64,000 nucleotides of DNA from Ideonella aquatica (GCF_018069755.1 NZ_JAGQDE010000002.1:248001-312000); one strand, 5' to 3'; shown: positions 16,350-25,307, counted from the stretch's first letter. The notes: generated from the letters alone by a model not told the origin. Numbers and translations: made by a program.

Positions 16350-16534
16350 GGGCTCACGCCGCGCGGGCCAGCGCGCGGCCGCTCCGGAGCGGCCCGCGCA
16401 CCCCCTCGGGGGGTGGTGCCCGGTACGCCGGGCACCGGGGGCTCACGCCGCGCGGGCCAGCGCGCGGCCGCTCCGGAGCGGCCCGCGCACCCCCTCGGGG
16501 GGTGGTGCCCGGTACGCCGGGCGCCGGGGGCTCA
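16350..16534. repeat. Two 89-bp tandem palindromic units plus a third start
   Basis: Unit 1 is 16350-16438 and unit 2 is 16439-16527, with one mismatch; the first seven bases of a third unit (16528-16534) contain the stop codon of the PaaK-like gene. Each unit has an 18-bp perfect palindrome (16377-16394 in unit 1) and an 8-bp stem with TACG loop (16416-16435). The single difference between units falls in that stem and keeps pairing as a G-U wobble. This looks like a REP/BIME-type element. Confidence 0.85.
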
Positions 16535-17806
16535 CTTGTACGAGCGCGCGTCCTCGATCACCTTGCCGTCGTTGGGCAGGGCGCCGGGGGCCAGCAGCTG
16601 CACCTCGCTGCGCAGCTTGGTGACGTCGCGCACGGTGTCGGCGATGGCCGCGGCCAAGCCCTCGGGCGTGCCGGGCACTTCCACCTTCAGCGTCATGCGG
16701 TCGCTGGCCATCTCGCCCTCGACCACCAGGCGGGCGCGCAGCACCTCGGGGTGGCGGCGCAGCACCTGGGCCACCTGGCTGGGGTGGACGAACATGCCGC
16801 GGACCTTGGCGGTCTGGTCGGCGCGGCCCATCCAGCCCTTGATGCGGCCGTTGGTGCGGCCCGTGGGGCAGGGACCGGGCAGCATGGCCGACAGGTCGCC
16901 GGTGCCAAAGCGCACCAGCGGGTAGTCGGGGTTCAGCGTGGTGACCACCAGCTCGCCGACCTCGCCCTCGGGCACCGGGTCGCCGGTGCCGGGGCGCACG
17001 ATCTCGACGATCACGCCTTCGTCGATCACCAGGCCCTCGCGCGCGGCGGTCTCATAGGCGATCAGGCCCAGGTCGGCAGTGGCATAGCACTGGTATCCGG
17101 TGATGCCGCGCTCGGCCAGCCAGTCGCGCAGCGAGGGCGGGAAGGCCTCGCCCGAGACCATGGCCTTGGTGATCGACGAGATGTCGGTGCCGGTCTCGGC
17201 GGCCTTCTCGACCAGGATCTTCAGAAAGCTGGGCGTGCCGATGTAGCCGTGGGGCTTCAGCTCGGCCACGGCCTGCAGTTGCAGCTCGGTGTTGCCCACA
17301 CCGCCGGCAAAGGTGGTGCAGCCGATCGCGTGCGCGCCGGTCTCCATCATCGAGCCGGCCGGGGTGAGGTGGTAGCTGAAGCTGCAGTGCGCCAGGTCAC
17401 CGGCGCGGAAGCCCGCCGACCAGATCGCGCGGGCCATGCGCCAGTAGTCGGCCGCGGTGCCCTCGGGTTCATAGATGGGGCCGGGCGACTGGAACACCCG
17501 GCGCGCGCCCTGGGCGGCGCGCAGGCCGCGCCAGCCGATGGCCGAGAAGCCACCAAACGGGTCCCATTGCGCGGCGTCGGCGCGGCGCGCCTGCTGGGTC
17601 TCGAGCAGCTCATGCTTGCGCGTCACTGGCAGCGCAGCCAGGGCGGCGCGGCTGTTCACGCCGGCGGCATCCACGCCGGCCAGCAACTCGCCCATGGTCT
17701 GGCTGCCGTCGCGGGCGCGGGCCACCACGCGCGGCAGCGCGGCCATCAGCGCGGCCTCGCGCTCGGCCGGGTCGCGTGCTTCCAGGGCATCGTAGAAATC
17801 ACTCAT
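16532..17806 (-). CDS. Phenylacetate-CoA ligase family protein (PaaK-like)
   Basis: A 424-residue adenylate-forming enzyme of the PaaK group. It shows the N-terminal RARDGSQTMGELLAG region, the YHLTPAGSMMETGAHAIGCTT core, IGTPSFLKILVEKAAE, the CYATADLGLIAYE motif (Y-x-x-x-E/D type) and the C-terminal hinge GWMGRADQTAKVRGMFVHPSQV. The usual PaaK P-loop (SSGTTG) is not obvious, so it may differ in nucleotide handling. It should activate an aryl or other carboxylic acid to its CoA ester. Last gene of the liv-type operon; it overlaps the 101-residue gene by eight bases. Confidence 0.88.
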   Translation of the reverse strand: MSDFYDALEARDPAEREAALMAALPRVVARARDGSQTMGELLAGVDAAGVNSRAALAALPVTRKHELLETQQARRADAAQWDPFGGFSAIGWRGLRAAQGARRVFQSPGPIYEPEGTAADYWRMARAIWSAGFRAGDLAHCSFSYHLTPAGSMMETGAHAIGCTTFAGGVGNTELQLQAVAELKPHGYIGTPSFLKILVEKAAETGTDISSITKAMVSGEAFPPSLRDWLAERGITGYQCYATADLGLIAYETAAREGLVIDEGVIVEIVRPGTGDPVPEGEVGELVVTTLNPDYPLVRFGTGDLSAMLPGPCPTGRTNGRIKGWMGRADQTAKVRGMFVHPSQVAQVLRRHPEVLRARLVVEGEMASDRMTLKVEVPGTPEGLAAAIADTVRDVTKLRSEVQLLAPGALPNDGKVIEDARSYK

Positions 17807-18104
17807 CGCTGTCGCTCCAGCTGGCCAGGTTTTTCTTCACCAGCGCGACAAAGTCGCGCACCTGGGCGCTGTCCTTCAGCGCCTTGCTTGTCCATTCGGG
17901 GCTGCTGCGCGAGGGCCGCTTGACGATGGCCACCTGCAGCAGCGCGCCGTCCACCGTGGCCCGCGCAATCGCGCTGCCGCGCCGCTCGAAGCGGCCTTCG
18001 CGCTCGGTCAGACCCAGGGCTTGCAGGTCGCGGCGCAGCCGCTGCAAGGCTTCGTCGGGTTTGAAGGCCGGCAGCGCGAAGCCCCAATCCTCGTCACCGC
18101 TCAT
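17799..18104 (-). CDS. Conserved small protein between livF and paaK-like
   Basis: A 101-residue soluble, charged protein with no signal peptide, membrane segment or cysteine. I do not recognise a domain. The N-terminal third is acidic and aromatic (SGDEDWGFALPAFKPDEAL), the middle carries a beta-like ATVDGALLQVAIVKRP, the end is helical and polar. It overlaps livF by four bases (ATGA) and paaK-like by eight, so it is translationally coupled on both sides and must be a real member of the operon. A role with the CoA ligase or transporter is inference. Confidence 0.75.
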   Translation of the reverse strand: MSGDEDWGFALPAFKPDEALQRLRRDLQALGLTEREGRFERRGSAIARATVDGALLQVAIVKRPSRSSPEWTSKALKDSAQVRDFVALVKKNLASWSDSDE

Positions 18105-18907
18105 GCCAGCCAGCGCTTGCGGCGCTTGTAGCTCTTGACGTCCTTGAAGCTCTTGCGGTCGCCGCCTCCCATGCCCAGGTAGAACTCCTTGACGTCCTCG
18201 TTCTCGCGCAGGGCCTTGGCCTCGCCGTCCATCACCACGCGGCCGTTCTCCAGGATGTAGCCGTAGTCGGCATAGCGCAGCGCGATGTTGGTGTTCTGCT
18301 CGGCCAGCAGGAAGGTGACCTTCTCCTTGGTGTTGAGGTCCTTGACGATCTCGAACACCTCCTCAACGATCTGCGGCGCCAGGCCCATGCTGGGCTCATC
18401 GAGCAGCACCATCTTCGGGTTGGCCATCAGCGCGCGGCCGATGGCACACATCTGCTGCTCACCGCCCGAGGTGTAGGCGGCCTGGCTGCTGCGGCGCGTC
18501 TTCAGGCGCGGGAAATAGGCATAGACCTTTTCCAGCGTCTGCGCCACCGCTGCCTTGCCGTCCTGGCGGGTGTAGGCGCCGGTCATCAAGTTCTCTTCGA
18601 TGGTCAGGTGGGCAAAGCAATGCCGGCCCTCCATCACCTGGATCACGCCGCGGTCGACCATCTGGGCGGGCGAGAGCTTCTCGATGCGCTCGCCGCGCAG
18701 CTCGATGCTGCCCTTGGTCACCTCGCCACGCTCACCGGCCAGCAGGTTGCTGACCGCGCGCAGCGTGGTGGTCTTGCCGGCGCCGTTGCCGCCCAGCAAG
18801 GCCACCACCTGACCCTCGGGGACCTGCAGGCTCACGCCCTTGAGCACCAGGATCACATGGTTGTAGATGACCTCGATGCCATTGACGTTCAGAAGGATGT
18901 TGCTCAT
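18101..18907 (-). CDS. livF: Branched-chain amino acid-type ABC ATPase LivF
   Basis: A 268-residue ABC ATPase of the LivF type: Walker A GGNGAGKTT (39-47), signature TSGGEQQMCAIGRALM, Walker B VLLDEPSMGLAP and switch His replaced in the usual LivF way (LLAEQNTNIAL). The C-terminal about 30 residues are basic (KSYKRRKRW) and longer than in E. coli LivF. It pairs with LivG on the inner face of the membrane to drive LivHM. It lies 100 bp downstream of the binding-protein gene, a gap filled by three hairpins, and overlaps the next gene by four bases. Confidence 0.95.
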   Translation of the reverse strand: MSNILLNVNGIEVIYNHVILVLKGVSLQVPEGQVVALLGGNGAGKTTTLRAVSNLLAGERGEVTKGSIELRGERIEKLSPAQMVDRGVIQVMEGRHCFAHLTIEENLMTGAYTRQDGKAAVAQTLEKVYAYFPRLKTRRSSQAAYTSGGEQQMCAIGRALMANPKMVLLDEPSMGLAPQIVEEVFEIVKDLNTKEKVTFLLAEQNTNIALRYADYGYILENGRVVMDGEAKALRENEDVKEFYLGMGGGDRKSFKDVKSYKRRKRWLA

Positions 18908-18924
18908 CGCGGGGTCCTTGTTGG

Positions 18925-19000
18925 CTCATTCAAGCGCCGCGCGCGGCGCTTGAATGAGGCCCCTGCCCGCAGGCAGGGGGTAAGGCGGCGCGAGCCGCCT
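18925..19000. repeat. Three consecutive hairpins between binding protein and livF genes
   Basis: A perfect 34-bp palindrome (18925-18958) is followed by an 8-bp stem-loop (18960-18979) and a 7-bp stem-loop with GCGA loop (18983-19000). The set fills the gap between two genes of one operon. It is likely an RNA processing or 3'-end stabilising element that lets the binding-protein message accumulate over the membrane components. Confidence 0.75.
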
Positions 19001-19009
19001 CGGGGGTGA

Positions 19010-20341
19010 TCAGCTCTGGCAATCCGCGGCGTCGCGGCGGCTGAGCTTCTTCTCGGCGGCGTACTTGTCGGCGGCCTGCTTGACCAACGGCTTGATCAGC
19101 GCCTCGTCGGCCTGCAGCCAATCGGAGGTGAACCTCCAGGCCTTGCCGTCCCACTGGTGCATGCGGGCCCAGTTGGCGCCCTGGTGGTCGGCGCAGGAGG
19201 TCGAGATCGGGCGCAGCACGTTGGCAAAGCCCAGGCCGTCGAGCTTCTTCTGGTCGAGTGCCAGGTTCTCCAGGCCCCAGCGCACCTGCTCGCCGGTCAT
19301 GACCTTGCCCTTGCCGTAGCGGTCCTGGCCGCGGCGCACACCCTCGACCGCCAACATGGCGTGGACCACACCGCGCATGTACAGCACGCTGCCCACTTCA
19401 TCCTTCGGGCCGGTGCCCTGGCCCTTGCCATGGACCTGGGCCAGGATCTCCTGCACCACCTTGGAGTTCGGCTCGGCGCCATGCTGCATGGTGATCGCGT
19501 TGTAGCCCTTGGCGCCGTCGCCGACGTCCTTGACATCCGGCTCGGCACCGGCCCACCACACGCCGTACATCTTGTCGCGCGGGTAGCCGGTGGCCACGGC
19601 TTCCTTCAGGGCGGCCGAGTTCATCACGCCCCAGCCCCACAGCAGCACGTAGTCGGGGCGCTGCTGGCGGATCTGCAGCCAGGTGGCCTTCTGCTCAACG
19701 CCCGGGTGGGTCACCGGCAGCAGCTGCACCTCGAAGCCGTGCATCTTGCCGCGCTCCTGCAGCAGCGGGATCGGCTCCTTGCCGTAGGGGCTGTCGTGGT
19801 AGACCAGGGCGATCTTCTTGCCCTTGAGCTTGTCGGCGCCGCCCTCGCGCTTGGCCAGTTGCTGGACCAGCACGTCGGCCGCGGTCCAGTAGGTGCCCAG
19901 CAGCGGGAAGTTCCACTTGAAGACATTGCCGTCGGCCGACTCGCTGCGGCCATAGCCGGCGGTGATCAGCGGGATCTTGTCGACCGGGGCCTTCTCGGTC
20001 AGCGCGAAGGTGATGCCGGTGGACAGCGGCTGGAACACCGAGGCGCCCTTGCCCTTCAGGCGCTCATAGCACTCCACGCCCTTGTCGGTGGCGTAGCCGG
20101 TCTCGCATTCCTCGAAGGTGACCTTGACGCCGTTGATGCCGCCGCGGGCATTGGTGAGCTTCAGGTAGTCGACATAGCCGTTCGCCCAGGGCACACCGTT
20201 GGGCGCGTAGGCGCCGGTGCGGTAGACCAGCACCGGGAAGAACTGCTCCTTGGCCTGGGCGAACGCCGGCGAGGTGGCGAGGGCCGAGAAGCCGGCCGAT
20301 GCGATCAGCGCGGCCTGGGCCAGGGTCTTGAACTTCAACAT
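19010..20341 (-). CDS. Liv-type periplasmic substrate-binding protein
   Basis: A 443-residue binding protein with a signal peptide (MLKFKTLAQAALIASAGFSALATSPAFAQA) and a periplasmic type I fold (Peripla_BP_6), longer than LivK (about 345). Hallmarks are GINGVKVTFEECETGYATDKGVECYERL, ITAGYGRSESADG and KIALVYHDSPYGKEPI. GGAGG nine bases ahead fixes the start. It delivers substrate to LivHMGF. The ligand is probably not a plain branched-chain amino acid: the operon also carries two acid-CoA ligases, which suggests an organic or aromatic acid. Two late cysteines (near residue 380 and the C-terminus) may pair. Confidence 0.93.
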   Translation of the reverse strand: MLKFKTLAQAALIASAGFSALATSPAFAQAKEQFFPVLVYRTGAYAPNGVPWANGYVDYLKLTNARGGINGVKVTFEECETGYATDKGVECYERLKGKGASVFQPLSTGITFALTEKAPVDKIPLITAGYGRSESADGNVFKWNFPLLGTYWTAADVLVQQLAKREGGADKLKGKKIALVYHDSPYGKEPIPLLQERGKMHGFEVQLLPVTHPGVEQKATWLQIRQQRPDYVLLWGWGVMNSAALKEAVATGYPRDKMYGVWWAGAEPDVKDVGDGAKGYNAITMQHGAEPNSKVVQEILAQVHGKGQGTGPKDEVGSVLYMRGVVHAMLAVEGVRRGQDRYGKGKVMTGEQVRWGLENLALDQKKLDGLGFANVLRPISTSCADHQGANWARMHQWDGKAWRFTSDWLQADEALIKPLVKQAADKYAAEKKLSRRDAADCQS

Positions 20342-20438
20342 GTTGTCTGCCTCCAGAGGAAGGTGAGAAAAACGCACTCGTCAGTGCAGGGTCTGCCGGC
20401 CCGGGGTTCGTCGCCCCGCACCGTGCGGATTCAGGTCA

Positions 20439-21497
20439 TCAGTGCGGGAAGGGCCACAGCCGCAGCTTTTCCTTGGCGGTGGACCACAGGCGCGCCAGGC
20501 CGTGCGGCTCGACGATCAGGAAGAACACGATCAGCGCGCCGAAGATCATGTAGGTCAGGTGCGAGGCCAGCGCGGTGTCGAAGCCCAGCGCCACGCCCAG
20601 CAGGTCCAGCACGATCGGCAGCACCACGATGAAGGCGGCGCCGAAGAAACTGCCCATGATCGAGCCCAGGCCGCCGATGATGATCATGAACAGCAGGTCG
20701 AAGGAGCGGTTGATGTTGAAGGCCGCCGGCTCCCACGAGCCCAGGTGCACGAAGCCCCACAGCGCGCCGGCCATGCCAACGAAGAAGGAGCTGACCGCGA
20801 AGGCGGTGAGCTTGGCGTAGACCGGGCGGATGCCGATCACCGCCGCGGCCACGTCCATGTCGCGCATCGCCATCCACTCGCGGCCGATGTGGCTGCGCAC
20901 CAGGTTCTTGGCCAGCAGTGCACAGATCACCACGAAGCCCAGGCAGAACAGGTATTTCTCGATCGGCGTGTTGATGACCCAGCCGAACAGGCTCAGCTCG
21001 GACACGCTGACCGAGCCCGAAGCCGAGTCATTGGTGAACCACTTGATGCGCAGAAAGGCCCAGTCGGTGAAGAACTGCGCCGCCAAGGTGGCCACCGCCA
21101 GGTACAGGCCGCGGATGCGCAGCGAGGGGATGCCAAACAGCACGCCCACCACCGTGGCACACAGGCCGCCCAGGATGATGGCCAGCAGCATCGGCATGCC
21201 GTCGATGCGGATCAGGAAGTTGTAGGCCGCATAGGCACCCACGGCCATGAAGCCGCCGGTGCCCAGCGAGATCTGGCCGCAGTAGCCCACCAGGATGTTC
21301 AGGCCGATGGCCGCCAGCGACAGGATCAGGAAGGGGATCAGGATCGCGCGGAACAGGTACTCGCTGGCCAGGAAGGGCACGGCGAGGAAGGCGAAGGCCA
21401 CCAGCGCGCCGATGACCGCCTTGTCCTGCGCGATCGGGAAGATCTGCTGATCAGCCCGGTAGCTGGTCTTGAACTGGCCATTCTCACGGTAGAGCAT
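20439..21497 (-). CDS. livM: Liv-type ABC permease LivM
   Basis: A 352-residue inner-membrane permease of the BPD_transp_2 family with eight or more hydrophobic helices; ILVGYCGQISLGTGGFMAVGAYAAY is the family signature. The N-terminal 25 residues are a polar cytosolic tail (ENGQFKTSYRADQQIFP). It forms the membrane channel with LivH. It lies 97 bp upstream of the binding-protein gene in transcription order and 25 bp after livH. Confidence 0.95.
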   Translation of the reverse strand: MLYRENGQFKTSYRADQQIFPIAQDKAVIGALVAFAFLAVPFLASEYLFRAILIPFLILSLAAIGLNILVGYCGQISLGTGGFMAVGAYAAYNFLIRIDGMPMLLAIILGGLCATVVGVLFGIPSLRIRGLYLAVATLAAQFFTDWAFLRIKWFTNDSASGSVSVSELSLFGWVINTPIEKYLFCLGFVVICALLAKNLVRSHIGREWMAMRDMDVAAAVIGIRPVYAKLTAFAVSSFFVGMAGALWGFVHLGSWEPAAFNINRSFDLLFMIIIGGLGSIMGSFFGAAFIVVLPIVLDLLGVALGFDTALASHLTYMIFGALIVFFLIVEPHGLARLWSTAKEKLRLWPFPH

Positions 21498-21522
21498 GTT
21501 GTTCTCCTTGTGCGCTCAGGCG

Positions 21523-22452
21523 TTAGACGCGGTCAATGATCTTCTCGCCGAACAGCCCTTGCGGCCGCACCAGCAGGAAGCCCAGCGCCATCACATACGC
21601 AAACCAGATCTCGATGCCGCCGCCCAGCATCGGGCCGATGTAGACCTCGGAGAGCTTCTCGCCCACGCCGATCAGCAGGCCGCCGATGATGGCGCCCGGC
21701 ACGCTGGTCAGGCCGCCCAGGATCACCACCGGCAGCGCCTTCAGGGCCACTTGCGACAGCGAAAACTGCACGCCCAGCTTGGAGCCCCAGATCACGCCAG
21801 CCACCAGCGCCGAGAAGCCCGCAACCGACCAGACGATGACCCAGATGCGGTTGAGCGGGATGCCGATCGACTGCGCCGCCTGGTGGTCGTCGGCCACCGC
21901 GCGCAGCGCGCGGCCGGTGGCCGTGTACTGGAAGAACGCCGCCAGCAGCGCGACCAGCGCGGCGGCGATCACCGCGGCGAACAGGTCCTCCTGACCAACC
22001 AGCACGCCGCCCTGGAAGGTGCTCTCGAACAGGAACAGCGGGTCCTTGGGCATGCCGATGTCGATCTTGTAGATGTCCGAGCCGAACACCGTCTGGCCGA
22101 AGCCATCCAGGAAGTAGGTGATGCCCAGCGTGGCCATCAGCAGCGTGATGCCCTCCTGGTTGACCAGCTTGCCCAGCACGAAGCGCTCGATCACCCAGGC
22201 CAGCGCCACCATGCAGGCCATGGCCAGCACGAAGCCGATCAGATTGGCCAGCAGCTTGGAGTCGGAGCCGGTCCAGCCCGGCGCCCACTCCGAGAAACGG
22301 GCCATGGCCAGCGCGGCGAACAGCACCATCGCGCCCTGCGCGAAGTTGAAGACGCCCGACGCCTTGAAGATCAGCACGAAGCCGAGGGCGATCAGCGAAT
22401 ACAGCATGCCCGCCATCAGGCCGCCGATGAGGGTCTCGAGGAAGAATCCCAT
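21523..22452 (-). CDS. livH: Liv-type ABC permease LivH
   Basis: A 309-residue permease with eight predicted helices and the LivH signature (LIGGLMAGMLYSLIALGFVLIFKASGVFNFAQGA in overlapping parts) and the coupling region RALRAVADDHQAAQSIGIPLNR. It pairs with LivM. GGAGA stands ahead of the ATG; the gene is 19 bp downstream of livG, part of the same operon. Confidence 0.95.
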   Translation of the reverse strand: MGFFLETLIGGLMAGMLYSLIALGFVLIFKASGVFNFAQGAMVLFAALAMARFSEWAPGWTGSDSKLLANLIGFVLAMACMVALAWVIERFVLGKLVNQEGITLLMATLGITYFLDGFGQTVFGSDIYKIDIGMPKDPLFLFESTFQGGVLVGQEDLFAAVIAAALVALLAAFFQYTATGRALRAVADDHQAAQSIGIPLNRIWVIVWSVAGFSALVAGVIWGSKLGVQFSLSQVALKALPVVILGGLTSVPGAIIGGLLIGVGEKLSEVYIGPMLGGGIEIWFAYVMALGFLLVRPQGLFGEKIIDRV

Positions 22453-22471
22453 GGTCTTGTGTCTCCTGCGA

Positions 22472-23257
22472 TCAGTGGCTGGTGCCGAGGTACGCGCTGA
22501 TCACGTCCTCGTTGCTGCGCACCTCGCTGGGCGTGCCGTCACCGATCTTCTTGCCGTAGTCGAGCACGACCACGCGGTCCGAGATGTCCATCACCACGCC
22601 CATGTCGTGTTCGATCAGCACGATGGTGGTGCCGAACTCGTCGTTGACGTCCAGGATGAAGCGGCTCATGTCCTGCTTCTCCTCGACGTTCATGCCGGCC
22701 ATCGGCTCATCCAGCAGCAGCACCTGCGGCTCCATGGCCAGCGCGCGGCCCAGGTCGACCCGCTTTTGCAGGCCGTAAGGCAGGCGGCCCACCGGGGTCT
22801 TGCGCCAGGCCTGGATCTCGAGGAAGTCGATGATGCGCTCGACGAAGGCGCGGTGCTCGCTCTCCTCGCGCTCGGCCGCCCCCCAGCGGATGGCCTGCTG
22901 GAAGAGGTTGGTCTTCATCTTCAGGTTGCGCCCCGACATGATGTTGTCGATGACGCTCATGCCCTTGAACAGCGCCAGGTTCTGGAAGGTGCGCGCCACC
23001 CCCATCTCGGCCACCTGGCGGCTGTTCATGTGGCTGAAGGTCTGGCCACGGAAGGTGATCTTGCCCTCCTGCGGCGTGTAGACGCCGTTGATGCAGTTGA
23101 GCATCGAGCTCTTGCCGGCGCCGTTGGGGCCGATGATGGCGCGGATCTCGTGCTCGCGCACATTGAAGCTGATGTCGGTCAGCGCCTTGACGCCGCCGAA
23201 GCGCAGGCTGATGTTCTGGACGTCGAGGATGACGTCGCCGATCTTTCTTTCGGCCAT
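22472..23257 (-). CDS. livG: Liv-type ABC ATPase LivG
   Basis: A 261-residue ATPase: Walker A GPNGAGKSS (44-52), signature PYGLQKRVDLGRALAMEPQ (LivG variant without LSGG), Walker B VLLLDEPMAGMN and the His switch IEHDMGVVM. LivG is the second nucleotide-binding subunit beside LivF. Its ATG lies one base after the stop codon of the acyl-CoA ligase gene, so translation is coupled. It starts the transporter part of the operon. Confidence 0.95.
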   Translation of the reverse strand: MAERKIGDVILDVQNISLRFGGVKALTDISFNVREHEIRAIIGPNGAGKSSMLNCINGVYTPQEGKITFRGQTFSHMNSRQVAEMGVARTFQNLALFKGMSVIDNIMSGRNLKMKTNLFQQAIRWGAAEREESEHRAFVERIIDFLEIQAWRKTPVGRLPYGLQKRVDLGRALAMEPQVLLLDEPMAGMNVEEKQDMSRFILDVNDEFGTTIVLIEHDMGVVMDISDRVVVLDYGKKIGDGTPSEVRSNEDVISAYLGTSH

Positions 23258-23258
23258 C

Positions 23259-25208
23259 TCAAGCCACCTTTTTCGTTTGCGCCGGGAAGGTCTTGGCGTC
23301 GGTGATCTTCAGGGTGGCCGAGACACTGCCGCTGCGGCCGTCCTCGAACTTCACCACGGTCTCGATGAACTGCTCGGTGCGGCCTTCATACATGGCGTCG
23401 ACCAGCACCTGGTACTTGTCGTTGATGAAGCCGCGCTTGACCTTGCGGGTGCGGGTCATCTCGCCGTCGTCGGCATCGAGTTCCTTGTGCAGCACGATGA
23501 AGCGGGCGATCTGGCTGCCAGCCAGCAGCTCGTCGCGGGCCAGGTCGGCGTTGACCTTCTCGACGTTCTCGCGGATCAGCTCCAGCACCTCGGGCTTGGC
23601 GGCCAGGTCGGTGTAGCCGGCGTAGGGCAGGTTGCGCCGCTCGGCCCAGTTGCCCACCGCCTCGAAGTCAATGTTGACGAAGGCGCAGACCTTCTCGCGC
23701 TGGTTGCCAAAGGCCACCGCCTCCTTGATGTGCGGGAAGAACTTCAGCTTGTTCTCGACGTACTTGGGCGCGAACATCGCGCCGTCGTTGGCGCCGCCCT
23801 TGATGCGGCCGACGTCCTTGACGCGGTCGATGATCTTCAGGTGGCCCTGGGCATCGATGAAGCCGGCGTCGCTGGTGTGGTACCAGCCGTCGGCGGTCAG
23901 CACCTCGGCCGTGGCCTCGGGGTTCTTGTAGTACTCCTTGAGCAGGCCGGCGGACTTGACCAGCACCTCGCCGCTGTCGCTGAGCTTGATCTCGACGCCC
24001 TCGCAGGGCACGCCCACGGTGTCGGCGCGCACCTCGTGGTCGGGCTGCAGGCAGACGAACACCGCGGTCTCGGTGGAGCCGTAGAGCTGCTTGAGGTTGA
24101 TGCCAATCGCCCGGTAGAAGGTGAACAGGTCGGGCCCGATCGCCTCGCCGGCGGTGTAGGCCACGCGCACCCGGCTCATGCCCAGGGTGTTGCGCAGCGG
24201 GCCGTAAATGCACAGATTGCCCAGCGCATAGTGCAGCTTGTCGAGCAGGCCCACCGGCTTGCCGTCCATCAGGTCGGGGCCGACGCGGCGCGCCACGTTC
24301 ATGAAGTGGTGGAACATCCCGCGCTTGATGGCACTGGCGTCCTCCATGCGGATCATCACCGTGGTCAGCAGACCTTCAAAAATGCGCGGCGGCGCGAAGT
24401 AGTAGCTCGGGCCGATCTCCTTCATGTCGATCGACACCGTGGCGCCCGACTCGGGGCAATTCACCACATAACCGCAGGCCAGCCACTGCGCGTAGCTGAA
24501 GATGTTCTGGCCGATCCAGGCCGGCGGCAGGTAGGCCAGCACTTCCTCCTGCTCGGTCAGGCGGTCGAACTTCTGGCCCGCCGCGGCGCGGTCCAGCAGC
24601 GACAGGTGGGTGTGGACCACGCCCTTGGCGTTGCCGGTGGTGCCCGAGGTGAAGAACATCGCCGCCACATCGGTGGGCTGGGCCTGGGCCACCTCGGCCT
24701 CGAAGAAGCCGGGGTGGGCGGCCAGCCAGGCGTCGCCCGCTTCGGCCAGCGCGTCGAGCGAGGCCAGACCGGGCTCGTCGTAGTTGCGCAGGCCGCGCGG
24801 GTCGTCGTACCAGACGTGGGCCAGCGCGGGGCATTGCTCGCGCACCTCCATCATCTTGTCGACCTGCTCCTGGTCCTCGACGACGGCGAAGCAGACCTCG
24901 GCATTGCTGACCGGGAAGACGAACTCGGCGGCCACCGCGTCCTGGTACAGCGGCACCGGAATGGCGCCCAGCGCCTGTGCGGCCAGCATGCTGGCGTTCA
25001 GGCGCGGGCGGTTGTCACCCACCACGATCAGGTGCTGGCCGCGCCGCAGGCCGGCGGCGGCCAGGCCACCGGCCAGGCGCTTGACCAGCGTGGCCAGGTC
25101 GGCCCAGGTGGTGGTCTGCCAGATGCCGTATTCCTTCTCGCGCAGCGCCGGGGCCTGGGGCCGGCGGCTGGCGTGTTCAAGCAGGAGCTGGACGAAGGTG
25201 GTCTGCAC
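23259..25208 (-). CDS. AMP-dependent acyl-CoA synthetase/ligase
   Basis: A 649-residue ANL-superfamily enzyme close to long-chain fatty acid-CoA ligases. The ATP-binding motif is FFTSGTTGNAKGVVHTHLS (about residue 185), the second motif YGSTETAVF, and the hinge DGWYHTSDAGFIDAQGHLKIIDRVKDVG in pieces; the C-terminal lysine region KVKRGFIN is present. I choose the GTG that has TTGGAG six bases ahead; a TTG four codons upstream overlaps that signal. It makes acyl-CoA from a free acid with ATP. As first gene of the operon, directly coupled to livG, it probably traps the imported acid as its CoA ester. Substrate not readable. Confidence 0.92.
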   Translation of the reverse strand: MQTTFVQLLLEHASRRPQAPALREKEYGIWQTTTWADLATLVKRLAGGLAAAGLRRGQHLIVVGDNRPRLNASMLAAQALGAIPVPLYQDAVAAEFVFPVSNAEVCFAVVEDQEQVDKMMEVREQCPALAHVWYDDPRGLRNYDEPGLASLDALAEAGDAWLAAHPGFFEAEVAQAQPTDVAAMFFTSGTTGNAKGVVHTHLSLLDRAAAGQKFDRLTEQEEVLAYLPPAWIGQNIFSYAQWLACGYVVNCPESGATVSIDMKEIGPSYYFAPPRIFEGLLTTVMIRMEDASAIKRGMFHHFMNVARRVGPDLMDGKPVGLLDKLHYALGNLCIYGPLRNTLGMSRVRVAYTAGEAIGPDLFTFYRAIGINLKQLYGSTETAVFVCLQPDHEVRADTVGVPCEGVEIKLSDSGEVLVKSAGLLKEYYKNPEATAEVLTADGWYHTSDAGFIDAQGHLKIIDRVKDVGRIKGGANDGAMFAPKYVENKLKFFPHIKEAVAFGNQREKVCAFVNIDFEAVGNWAERRNLPYAGYTDLAAKPEVLELIRENVEKVNADLARDELLAGSQIARFIVLHKELDADDGEMTRTRKVKRGFINDKYQVLVDAMYEGRTEQFIETVVKFEDGRSGSVSATLKITDAKTFPAQTKKVA

Positions 25209-25277
25209 GCGGTTCTCCAAGAAGGCGGCGCGGCCGGACAGGCCGACCCCGGAATGGATGCGATCCTAGGCTGCCCT

Positions 25278-25307
25278 TTGACGTCATGTTGTCCGTTGGA
25301 CGACAAT
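25278..25307. promoter_or_regulatory. Divergent control region with TTGTC-N8-GACAA palindrome
   Basis: An inverted repeat TTGTC-N8-GACAA (25289-25306) lies midway between the acyl-CoA ligase operon and the Crp/Fnr gene. It overlaps a candidate + strand promoter, TTGACG (25278-25283) and GACAAT (25302-25307), spacer 18. Its size and symmetry fit a Crp/Fnr-family dimer, so it is a candidate operator for the adjacent regulator. Confidence 0.45.
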
